Source: Intrasporangium calvum DSM 43043 (GTDB taxonomy: Bacteria > Actinomycetota > Actinomycetes > Actinomycetales > Dermatophilaceae). Taken from it: a stretch of DNA of 64,000 bases. Of this stretch, positions 1 to 6,946 are shown piece after piece. Where the stretch lies: positions 2,790,001 through 2,854,000 of the forward strand of contig NC_014830.1 of NCBI RefSeq assembly GCF_000184685.1, written 5' to 3'. Positions within the stretch are counted from its first letter, which is position 1. Every line of letters begins with the position of its first letter. The notes under the pieces are model-generated. The model was not told the origin of the DNA. It made no database searches and saw only the letters and a program-made list of their open reading frames with translations. A program made the position numbers and the translations under genes.

Positions 1-453
1 GATCCGCCAGAAGTCGATCAGCTCGCAGGCCGCGTCGATCTCGGCCTGGTAGGCCGTCTTGGACTGGCCGAGCATCGTCGCAGCGTTCAGGCGGGCCCGC
101 CACGGCCCGGCCAGCAGCTCCGCGGCCTTGAGCAGGATCGCGGCCCGGTCGTCGAAGGCGAGCTCCCGCCACATGGGCGCCGCACCCTTGGCGGCGGCCA
201 CGGCCCTCGACGCGTCAGCGGCGGTGGCACCGCGCAGCGTGCCGAGCACTTTCGCGTGCGCGTGCGGCTGGCGCACCGTGATCTCCTCACCGCCCCCGAG
301 CACCCGCTGACCGTCGATGACGTGGGTCAGCTCGACCGGCGTGGCGGCGAGCTCGGTCAGAGCCGCCTCCAACGCGGAGCGCTCCGGGGAACCGGGCGCG
401 TAGTCGAGCACCGGCTCGTTGACCGGTGCAGGGACGTGGGTCACTGCGTCCAT
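1..453 (-). CDS. pruA: L-glutamate gamma-semialdehyde dehydrogenase (P5C dehydrogenase), N-terminal part
   Basis: The gene runs off the left edge, so only about 150 N-terminal residues are present. These residues (motifs ERSALEAAL and PHAHAKVLG) match the start of the long proline-catabolic aldehyde dehydrogenases, which oxidise 1-pyrroline-5-carboxylate/glutamate semialdehyde to glutamate with NAD in the cytosol. The catalytic Cys and Glu would lie outside the window. The ATG at 453 is preceded by AGGAG at a good distance. No partner proline dehydrogenase is visible; it could lie beyond the edge. The family call is from remembered similarity of the N-terminal region only, so another ALDH subfamily is possible. 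Confidence 0.85.
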   Translation of the reverse strand, partial: MDAVTHVPAPVNEPVLDYAPGSPERSALEAALTELAATPVELTHVIDGQRVLGGGEEITVRQPHAHAKVLGTLRGATAADASRAVAAAKGAAPMWRELAFDDRAAILLKAAELLAGPWRARLNAATMLGQSKTAYQAEIDAACELIDFWRI

Positions 454-573
454 CGAGACTCCTGCTGTGTGTGGGTCGCGCCGTTCAACGGCGTGGGGGA
501 CGGTCGCCTGGTGGGCGACCGTCCCATCGTTCCACGCCGTCGATCCCAGGGCAGGAGCGGTGCGGCGTACCGC

Positions 574-975
574 TCAGCGCAGGACCGTGAGGCCCCACGG
601 GTAGCGGTACTGCTCACCCCGGCTCGCGAGGACGGCGCCCCGCACGTGGCAGTACACGCTCGTCGCGAAGGCCGCGACCCACAGGATGATGGCGACCGGG
701 ATGCCGATCAGCGTGATGAAGAAGATCCAGCCGACGATCGTCGTGGCCCAGATGACGAGATTGAAGTTGAACGCGCCGGCGGCGGACTGCCGGACGAAGG
801 CGCTCCGGTCCTTGTGGACCGCCCAGATCACGAGCGGACCGAGGAAGGAGAGCCAGCCGACCGAGAGCACTGCGGCGACCAGGGTGGAGATGTGACCGAG
901 AACCGCCCAAGTGCGCTCGTCGTCGGTGACGGCGACGGCGTCGCGGGTCGGGTCCGGCCGGTATGGGTAGGTCAT
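574..975 (-). CDS. DUF4870 family membrane protein
   Basis: A 133-residue protein with a short polar N-terminus (TYPYRPDPTRD), then the DUF4870 pattern: DERTWAVLGHIS, a hydrophobic segment, the FLGPLVIW helix with a charged HKDRSAFVR loop, NFNLVIW and a last helix pair near the C-terminus. Three to four membrane segments are expected. The function of the family is unknown. I chose the ATG at 975 because the 19 residues before it in the same frame look unlike the family. It stands alone between pruA and a 9-bp repeat array. Confidence 0.8.
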   Translation of the reverse strand: MTYPYRPDPTRDAVAVTDDERTWAVLGHISTLVAAVLSVGWLSFLGPLVIWAVHKDRSAFVRQSAAGAFNFNLVIWATTIVGWIFFITLIGIPVAIILWVAAFATSVYCHVRGAVLASRGEQYRYPWGLTVLR

Positions 976-1060
976 GCGACCAGTCTGCGCCAAGGCGTGC
1001 CGCCGAACCATGGAGGTCTGCCCTGAACGCACCCTGAGGAGACCCTGAACGTCCGCGCCG

Positions 1061-1150
1061 GCAGACGCGGCAGACGCGGCAGACGCGGCAGACGCGGCTG
1101 GCTCAGCTGGCTCAGCTGGCTCAGCTGGCTCAGCTGGCTCAGCTGGCTCA
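1061..1150. repeat. Two adjoining 9-bp tandem arrays
   Basis: Four exact copies of GCAGACGCG (1061-1096) are followed directly by six exact copies of GCTGGCTCA (1097-1150). Both have a 9-bp period. The last copy contains the stop codon of the upstream SGNH hydrolase gene on the minus strand, so the array begins exactly at that gene's 3' end. Nothing in the array looks like a terminator. On the minus strand it would read Leu-Ser-Gln and Pro-Arg-Leu repeats if translated, but I see no supported gene there. Confidence 0.9.
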
Positions 1151-1861
1151 GCGGGGGGCCGCGACCGCTGGGGTGGCGGCGAGGCTGCACACCGGGCTGC
1201 TCGGGTCGTCGAGGTCGAGGGTCGCGAGCAGGGTGCGGATCATCGCCTGGTGCCCGCGGGCGCCCGGATGGCACGAGTCGTCGAGCCATCCGTCCGGAGC
1301 CACGTCGGACCCGACCTCGCGAGCCGCCCGCTCCCACGCGGCCGCGTGGTCCACGAGGACGACCCCGAGCGTCTCGGCCACCTCCCGGACGGCTGCGGCG
1401 TAGCGACCCATCAGCTCTGGGGTCCGAGCACCGTCGGGCAGCACGGGCGGTGGCGTCTGGAGCACCACCGTCGCCCCGACGTCCCGGCCCTGCTGGACGA
1501 TCTGGTCGAGCCGGTAACGGAACCCGCGGACGCCCTCGTCCGAGTCGAGCATGTCGTTCGTCCCGTACATCACCAACAGCACGTCTGGTGCGAACCGTCC
1601 GGCCCGCCAGTGGAACTCGCCGAGCAGGCTCTGCGCGGTGCTTCCGGAGACGCCGGAGTTGATGACCGCGTCGCCGAGCCTGCCGAGCTCGCCCCGGACC
1701 CGCTCGGCGAAGAGCTCGACGAAGTTGCGCCAGCCATGGGTGTGCACGACGCCCTGGGTGATGCTGTCACCGATGAAGGTCCAGGTCACCGGGGGCCCGG
1801 CGAGGACCTCGCGCAGGCGCTCGGCGTCGCGGCGGGCGTACTCGTCGGCGGTGAAGTCCAT
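1148..1861 (-). CDS. SGNH/GDSL-family esterase or lipase
   Basis: A 237-residue hydrolase. Block I reads FIGDSITQG with the nucleophile serine at residue 33. A GTND block (MYGTND) lies near residue 105, and the C-terminal Asp-His block is DDSCHP near residue 205. These give the Ser, Gly, Asn and His signature of the SGNH fold. There is no signal peptide, so it is probably cytosolic. The substrate cannot be told; homologues act on acyl esters or sugar acetates. The ATG at 1861 (MDFTADEY) puts the GDS block about 30 residues in, which is usual for compact members. The reading frame stays open upstream but with no family resemblance. Confidence 0.82.
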   Translation of the reverse strand: MDFTADEYARRDAERLREVLAGPPVTWTFIGDSITQGVVHTHGWRNFVELFAERVRGELGRLGDAVINSGVSGSTAQSLLGEFHWRAGRFAPDVLLVMYGTNDMLDSDEGVRGFRYRLDQIVQQGRDVGATVVLQTPPPVLPDGARTPELMGRYAAAVREVAETLGVVLVDHAAAWERAAREVGSDVAPDGWLDDSCHPGARGHQAMIRTLLATLDLDDPSSPVCSLAATPAVAAPR

Positions 1862-1940
1862 TGGCGCACGGTAACAAGGGCTCTGGCCCTCTGGCCCACC
1901 ACCGCTCACGGGCTGGACAGCGTGCCAGGTCCGGGCGGTC

Positions 1941-2571
1941 TCAGGCGACGCTGCTCTCCCGCACCCACCCTTCCGGCAGGGGCTGCGGCCGCTCGCCACC
2001 GTGGAGCGACGCCTCAACCGGTAGCCGCGCCGCGAAGCGGGCCACCGCACCACCCACCGCTGCATCCGCGAGGATCCGCCGGTGCCCGAGACCGGCGGTC
2101 GTGTACAGGCGAGCGCCGGGCCAGTGCGCCACGAGGCGAGCCGACCCGCTGTGCGCTGTCTCCCTGTCGTGGAGGTCGTGGACGACCAGCAGGGGCGGCC
2201 GCGGATCCAGCTGCGCACCGAGGCGCGCAACGTCGAGCTCGGCCGCCGGATAGCCCGTGCGTCGCTCTGCCCGCGCGACCAGGTGTCGTTCGGTGCGCCG
2301 ACCGAACCGGAGCATGTCCCGGAACCGGCGCAGGGACGACCGGTCCCTCGCCCCACGCCCATCCGCGGACGGCCCGACCGCGCCGCCGCACCTCGAAGGT
2401 GCCGCCGAGCAGCTCTCGCGTGCCTTTCCCGGGCGAGGGGTCGACCTGAGCCGGCGGCGCCAGCCGGAACCACCACCGCTCCGCCCAGGCCGCAGCCACG
2501 CCGGGGGACGCCAGGTCGGCCGCCCGGAAGGTGAGTCGACTCCCGGCGAAAAGGATAGCACGAACGATCAT
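1941..2571 (-). pseudogene. Alpha/beta hydrolase pseudogene with a central deletion and frameshift
   Basis: Two fragments of one alpha/beta hydrolase lie in different frames. The first (from ATG 2571) gives SRLTFRAADL, AAWAERWWFRL and WAWGEGPVV, which is the start of this family before the oxyanion and nucleophile region. The second (about 2325 down to 1941) gives RFRDMLRFGRRTE, RTGYPAAELDV, PPLLVVHDLHDRE and GLGHRRIL, the region carrying the acidic residue and histidine. The nucleophile-elbow segment expected between them is absent, so an internal deletion near 2320-2350 also shifted the frame. The gene lies directly downstream of a TetR gene on the same strand, and a TetR-type operator overlaps its start. 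Confidence 0.75.
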
Positions 2572-2577
2572 GCTTTT
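2557..2577 (-). promoter_or_regulatory. Putative TetR operator over the start of the hydrolase pseudogene
   Basis: On the minus strand this reads AAAAGCATGATCGTTCGTGC, an imperfect palindrome (GCATGATC / GTTCGTGC). It matches the sequence in front of the adjacent TetR gene at 15 of 17 positions (AAAAGCAyGAwCGTTCG). It overlaps the start codon of the hydrolase remnant, as expected for repression by occlusion. Confidence 0.55.
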
Positions 2578-2658
2578 CTGGGAACGAAAGAGGTGATGAG
2601 GACTCCTGGGAGTGAGGGCCCGTGCGCGCCGAGCCGGAGAGAGGGTGTCGTCCGCCGG

Positions 2659-3255
2659 TCAGGCGGACCGTCGCCGACAGCGCTCGAGCAGCCGCTCGAA
2701 GGCCCGACGCGCGTGCTCGTCGGCCCTCGGGTCGCGCATCAGTCGGCGTGCGTAGTGGTGTGACAGGAGGATCCCCTCCAGCTCGTAGGCGACCAGCGCA
2801 GGGTCGACGTCCGGGTCGAAGTGCCCCTCGGCGACCGCTGTCCGGATGACGAGTGCGATGGACTCCTGCTTGTCGCGCTCGGCGCGGACCAGCTCGTCGC
2901 GCACCGGGCCCTCTTGGTCGTCATACTCGCTCGCCGCATTGACGAAGATGCAGCCACCGCCGAAGCGGCTCGTCTGCCACGCGAGCCAGTGCTCGAAGAC
3001 GGCCCGGAGTCGCGGCTCCCCACGGGGCGCCTTCACCGCCGGGCGCAGGACATTGTCGGTGAACAGGTCACGTGCGTAGCGCAGCACCTCGACCTGCAGG
3101 GACTCCTTCGACATGAAGTGGGCGTAGAGCCCGCTCTTGGAGAGACTGGCCGCCGACGCGAGCGTGCCGATGGTGAGGCCGCCGAGGCCGACCCGGGACG
3201 CCAGCTCACTGGCCTCCCCGAGGATGGCGGTCTTGGTCTGCTCGCCCTTGCTCAC
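2659..3255 (-). CDS. TetR/AcrR-family transcriptional regulator
   Basis: A 198-residue repressor-like protein. The N-terminal helix-turn-helix covers about residues 10-50 (TKTAILGEASELASRVG, TIGTLASAASLSKSGLYAHF, SKESL), followed by an all-helical ligand domain (FEHWLAWQTSRFGGGCIFVNAA) typical of the YcdC/TetR_C type. The GTG at 3255 gives MSKGEQTK, the usual start for the family; upstream in-frame codons are less likely. A palindrome just upstream (3264-3283) recurs at the start of the neighbouring alpha/beta hydrolase remnant. This suggests autoregulation plus control of that gene. The effector is unknown, and its main target now looks broken. Confidence 0.85.
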   Translation of the reverse strand: MSKGEQTKTAILGEASELASRVGLGGLTIGTLASAASLSKSGLYAHFMSKESLQVEVLRYARDLFTDNVLRPAVKAPRGEPRLRAVFEHWLAWQTSRFGGGCIFVNAASEYDDQEGPVRDELVRAERDKQESIALVIRTAVAEGHFDPDVDPALVAYELEGILLSHHYARRLMRDPRADEHARRAFERLLERCRRRSA

Positions 3256-3263
3256 CTCGGAAT

Positions 3264-3283
3264 AAAAGCACGAACGTTCGGCC
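3264..3283 (-). promoter_or_regulatory. Putative TetR autoregulatory operator
   Basis: The plus strand shows AAAAGCACGAACGTTCGGCC with the perfect core palindrome CGAACGTTCG. It begins 9 bases upstream of the TetR gene's GTG, so it would overlap the promoter or ribosome-binding region. A closely similar site lies at 2557-2577. Confidence 0.55.
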
Positions 3284-3295
3284 CTTGGCAAGACG

Positions 3296-3739
3296 TCACC
3301 CGAGCAGCGTGCGAACCTCGGCCAGCTCCGTCACGTCGTACCACAGCAGGTCGTCCGACTGCCCGCCGTCGTCCGGGACGCCGCGGTCCTCGTCGACGTG
3401 GAAGGACGCGATACGGCTCATCGGCACCGGAGCCACGAGGGCGACTGAGCTGACCGCTCCCCCGCCGCCGGTCGACACCCACTCCGGGTCGGCGTCCGTG
3501 GCAGCCACGACCCGGCGGTCGCCCGGCGCCGAGCGAGCCGACGCCGACGCCGCCACGGCATCGGCGAACGCGGCGTACTCGAGCTCCTCGACGTCGGCAT
3601 TCGGGGTGCGGGACCGCAGTTCGTCGGTGACGGCGAAGCCCTGCCGCGGACTCGAGGGTGAGGCGTCGACGGTACCGGTCACCTGGAGGTGCTCGAGCTC
3701 ACGTCGGCCGACGGGCAAGTAGATCCGGACGACGGGCAT
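3296..3739 (-). CDS. DUF6912 family protein
   Basis: A 147-residue soluble protein beginning VVRIYLPVGRRELEHL, followed by GFAVTDELR, DVEELEYAAFADA, RRVVAATDAD and a C-terminal ASFHVDED. This is the pattern of the actinobacterial DUF6912 family, whose function is not known. Its ATG overlaps the stop codon of the upstream acyltransferase gene by one base (TGATG), so the two are probably translationally coupled. No catalytic motif is evident. Confidence 0.7.
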   Translation of the reverse strand: MPVVRIYLPVGRRELEHLQVTGTVDASPSSPRQGFAVTDELRSRTPNADVEELEYAAFADAVAASASARSAPGDRRVVAATDADPEWVSTGGGGAVSSVALVAPVPMSRIASFHVDEDRGVPDDGGQSDDLLWYDVTELAEVRTLLG

Positions 3740-5160
3740 CAGGACTCCCGCCCACTTCGCAGCTCGGCCAGGGAGTCGACGATCGACGCCGCGAGGTCGT
3801 CGGCGTCCGGCATGGCCTCCCGGTCGGCGTTGAGGCCGTAGTACACACCGCCGTTGTAGGACGTGATGCCGATCGCCAATGCCTGGCCCTGGGCCAAGGG
3901 GGTCACCGGGTACGTCGACAGCATCTCCGCGTCGCCGGCGTAGAGCGGTGCCTGGGGCCCGGGGACGTTGGTGATCATCACGTTGTAGAGCCGTCGCGAG
4001 ACCGCGGAGCCGAGCCGCGCCCCCAAGGCGTGGAGGGTCGGCGGCGCGAAGCCGGCCAGGTTGGCGAGGGACGTCGCGCCCACGGCCTGGCCCCCCTCCA
4101 TCTGCTGACGCATCGCGAAGGCGATCTGGTGCAGCCGCATCGAGGCGCCCGGCTCGCCCACGGGAAGATTGACGACGCACGCCATCACCTGGTTGGCGTA
4201 CATCCCGGCGGGATCGTCGCCGTAGACGCTGACCGGCACCATGGCCCGCACGACAGTGCCGCTGTGGACCGGCTCGCCACGGGCGAGGAGCCAGCTGCGG
4301 AACCCACCGGCGATCGTCGCCAGGACGACGTCGTTGATGGTGACGTCCTCGGCGTAGGCCCCCTTCGCCAGCCGCTTGCGCACGTTGCGGTAGTCCTCGA
4401 GATCCGTCGAGACCATGACCCACCGACGGGCCGACCCCACCTGCGCGTTGAGCGGGGAGGGGGGCGCGGGCCGAGCGGCGGTTCGCGCGACGGTCGACAC
4501 CATGGCCCCAGCCGACTCCACCGCGCGGAGACCCACCTGGAGCGCGTCGTTGAGACCCCCCCGGACGAGGTCGATGACCTGGGTCGGTCGACGCACCGCA
4601 TCGACGACGGCACCGGCCACGAGCTCGATCGACGATGGCGGCGCCTTGGGCTCCCACGGCATCTGACCATCGGCCTGACTCTCGCCGCGGGTCGAGTCGA
4701 CGATGACGTGAGCGATGTCGAGCGCGTTGATCCCGTCGATGAGGGCGTGATGGGTCTTGGTGACGATGGCGAACCGCCCGCCCTGCAGGCCCTCGACGTA
4801 GTACACCTCCCAGAGCGGGCGGGTCCGGTCGAGCTTGCGCGGCTGGACCCGCGCCACGAAGTCCTGCAGCTGGGCGTCCGTGCCCGGGCGAGGCAGGCCG
4901 GTCCGACGGACGTGGTAGCTCATGTCGAACGCCTCGTCGTCGACCCAGACCGGGTTGGCGATCCGGCCGGGGACGTCTCGGACCTTCTGGCGGAAGCGGG
5001 GGATGGCCCCGATCCGGCTCTCGATGATGCGGACCAGCTCGTCGTGGTCGAAGCCCTGACCCGGAGGTTCGAAGATCATGACCGAGCCCACGTGCATCGC
5101 CGTCGTCGACTGCTCGAGGTAGAGGAACGACGCGTCGAGAGAGGTCAGCCGGTCCGACAT
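3739..5160 (-). CDS. WS/DGAT-family O-acyltransferase (wax ester synthase / diacylglycerol acyltransferase)
   Basis: A 473-residue acyltransferase. It starts with the family hallmark SDRLTSLDASFLYLE, carries the condensing motif HHALIDG at residues 137-143, and has the second block INDVVLATIAGGFRSWL plus NVMITNVPGPQ and YNGGVYYGLN near the C-terminus. These enzymes transfer an acyl group from acyl-CoA to a fatty alcohol or diacylglycerol at the membrane, forming wax esters or triacylglycerol storage lipid. The length is normal. The ATG at 5160 is supported by the conserved start and an upstream GTGAG. A DUF6912 gene follows with a one-base overlap. Confidence 0.9.
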   Translation of the reverse strand: MSDRLTSLDASFLYLEQSTTAMHVGSVMIFEPPGQGFDHDELVRIIESRIGAIPRFRQKVRDVPGRIANPVWVDDEAFDMSYHVRRTGLPRPGTDAQLQDFVARVQPRKLDRTRPLWEVYYVEGLQGGRFAIVTKTHHALIDGINALDIAHVIVDSTRGESQADGQMPWEPKAPPSSIELVAGAVVDAVRRPTQVIDLVRGGLNDALQVGLRAVESAGAMVSTVARTAARPAPPSPLNAQVGSARRWVMVSTDLEDYRNVRKRLAKGAYAEDVTINDVVLATIAGGFRSWLLARGEPVHSGTVVRAMVPVSVYGDDPAGMYANQVMACVVNLPVGEPGASMRLHQIAFAMRQQMEGGQAVGATSLANLAGFAPPTLHALGARLGSAVSRRLYNVMITNVPGPQAPLYAGDAEMLSTYPVTPLAQGQALAIGITSYNGGVYYGLNADREAMPDADDLAASIVDSLAELRSGRES

Positions 5161-5200
5161 GCTCACACTCTGCCAGACGGCTGCCCGTAGGATCCGCCCC

Positions 5201-5578
5201 ATGCGTGTGAATCGTGCCCTGCCGTACGCCATCGGTCTCCTCGCGCTCTTCGGCGCCGCCTCGTGCGGCTCACCCGACGCGCTGTCGCCCGAGGCCATCG
5301 CGAGCGCCCCGGTCGCCAGCCGGATGGAGATCTCCGTGAGCGGGACGACCATCACTCCTCCCCCCACCCAGGTCGAGCTCGGAGTCGGACAGGCCCTCGA
5401 GCTCACCGTCACCGTCGACCACGACGACGAGCTGCACGCCCACGGGTTCAACGGGGCCGAGGCCGACCTCAAGGCCGGGAAGCCCACGACCGTCAGGCTG
5501 GTCGGGACCGAGTCGGGAGTGTTCGAGGTCGAGACGCACGACCCCGCCCTCACCATCCTCACCGTCGCGGTCCGGTAG
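5201..5578 (+). CDS. Cupredoxin-like lipoprotein
   Basis: A 125-residue exported protein with a lipoprotein signal peptide: a short basic N-terminus, a hydrophobic stretch (LPYAIGLLALFG) and the lipobox AAS-C at about residue 22. The mature part resembles a small cupredoxin (EfeO-type) beta sandwich: TITPPPTQVELGVGQ, DDELHAHGF, GVFEVETHD. The histidines in HAHG and THD could bind copper, but this is inferred. It lies 6 bp ahead of a polytopic membrane protein gene and is probably co-transcribed with it. Confidence 0.75.
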   Translation: MRVNRALPYAIGLLALFGAASCGSPDALSPEAIASAPVASRMEISVSGTTITPPPTQVELGVGQALELTVTVDHDDELHAHGFNGAEADLKAGKPTTVRLVGTESGVFEVETHDPALTILTVAVR

Positions 5579-5584
5579 GGACCT

Positions 5585-6946
5585 GTGGTGGCCAGCCCAG
5601 CGGCATACGGCAGCATCTTCGAGGCCATCGGGGCGCTCCCGGCCCACGGGGTGGGAACGCGAAGCGACCTGCCGCTGCCCTTCGCCGCGCTGATGGCGAG
5701 CGCGCTCGCCGCCCTCGTCATCTCGTTCCTCGCCATCGGCTTCCTGTGGCGGGAACCCCGCCTCGACCGGTCGCAGGGCATCGTCCTGCCCGGCGCGCTC
5801 ACCGCGGTCCTCGAGTCGCGGTGGGTCCGGCGGGTCGCCCAGGCCCTGTCGATCGCGCTCACCCTGTGGACCCTCGTCGCCCTCCTGGCCGGCCCGGACA
5901 GCGCCCGCAACCCGGTGCCGCACATCGTCTACGTCTGGCTCTGGGTGGGGCTCGCATTCGTGTCCATGGTGTTCGGGCCCGTCTGGCGGGTGATCAACCC
6001 GTTGCGACTGCTGCACACCGGGCTGCTGCGACTCGCGCGGGTCTCCCCCGACCTCGCGCTCCTGCCCTACCGCGCCGGGTGGTGGCCCGCGGCGATCGGG
6101 CTGGCGCTCTTCACCTGGGTCGAGCTCGTGGCCGCGGACAACACCAGCATCCCTTTCCTCCGGCTCCTCGTCCTCGGCTTCCTCCTCGTGTCCGTCCTCG
6201 GAGCTGCTCTCTTCGGCAGGGCCTGGTTCGACCGCGCCGACCCCTTCGAGGCGTGGTCCCGCCTGATCGGGGCGCTGTCCCCCCTCGGTCGACGCACGGA
6301 CGGCCGGTGGGTGCTGAGGACCCCGCTCCACGGGATCAACGAGCTGCGGGGCGAACGCGGCCTCGTCGCGACGGTCGCCGTCATGCTCGGCAGCACGGCG
6401 TACGACGGGTTCTCGGCCAACCTGGCCTGGGCGACCTTCGTGCAGACGTCGACCGTCTCCAGCTCACTGCTCAAGACGGCCACCCTGCTCGCCTTCTTCG
6501 CAGCGGTCGCACTGACGCTGTGGCTCGCCGCCGCGGTGTCGATGGCATTGTCGCGCAGGCCGATGCACGAGTCGTTCCACTTCGTGTCGGACATCGCTCC
6601 TTCGCTCGTGCCGATCGCCGGCGGGTACGTCGTGGCCCACTACTGGTCGCTCTTCGTCTACCAGGCCCCGGTGGGGCTGGCCCTCCTCAGCGACCCCCTC
6701 GGCACCGGGGCGGACCTGCTGGGCACGGCGGGCATCCGACCGGACGACACCCTGGTCCAGGCAACCCTCGTCGCGACGATCCAGGCCGTCGGCATCGTCC
6801 TCGGCCACCTGCTCGGCGTCCTGGCCGCCCACGAGCGCGCCGTGTCGGTCCTCGACCGGCGTTCGGCCGTCATCGGCCAGGTGCCGCTCATGCTCATCAT
6901 GCTCTTCTACACGTTCGCCGGACTCACCATCCTCTTCGCACCCTGA
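5585..6946 (+). CDS. Polytopic membrane protein of unknown function
   Basis: A 453-residue protein with about ten hydrophobic segments (for example LMASALAALVISFLAIGF, LWTLVALLAG, VYVWLWVGLAFVSMVFG, LLVLGFLLVSVLGAALFG, FFAAVALTLWLAAAVSMA, VPLMLIMLFYTFAGLTILF). I do not recognise a transporter or enzyme signature. GTG 5585 follows AGGGA; a second GTG at 5588 is equally possible. The first codons contain an exact copy of the dispersed 16-bp repeat, encoding SPAAYG. It follows the cupredoxin-like lipoprotein gene, so a role in membrane metal or redox chemistry is possible but not shown. Its last 40 bp overlap the 3' end of the convergent cpaE-like gene. Confidence 0.75.
   Translation: MVASPAAYGSIFEAIGALPAHGVGTRSDLPLPFAALMASALAALVISFLAIGFLWREPRLDRSQGIVLPGALTAVLESRWVRRVAQALSIALTLWTLVALLAGPDSARNPVPHIVYVWLWVGLAFVSMVFGPVWRVINPLRLLHTGLLRLARVSPDLALLPYRAGWWPAAIGLALFTWVELVAADNTSIPFLRLLVLGFLLVSVLGAALFGRAWFDRADPFEAWSRLIGALSPLGRRTDGRWVLRTPLHGINELRGERGLVATVAVMLGSTAYDGFSANLAWATFVQTSTVSSSLLKTATLLAFFAAVALTLWLAAAVSMALSRRPMHESFHFVSDIAPSLVPIAGGYVVAHYWSLFVYQAPVGLALLSDPLGTGADLLGTAGIRPDDTLVQATLVATIQAVGIVLGHLLGVLAAHERAVSVLDRRSAVIGQVPLMLIMLFYTFAGLTILFAP
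5594..5609 (+). repeat. Dispersed 16-bp repeat, copy 1
   Basis: Exact AGCCCAGCGGCATACG, lying inside the first codons of the membrane protein gene where it encodes part of SPAAYG. Confidence 0.85.

Noticed and set aside
972-1337. A possible repeat protein with LSQ repeats on the minus strand
   Set aside because: It is only a translation of the 9-bp array in a frame that overlaps the SGNH hydrolase gene; no start or family support.
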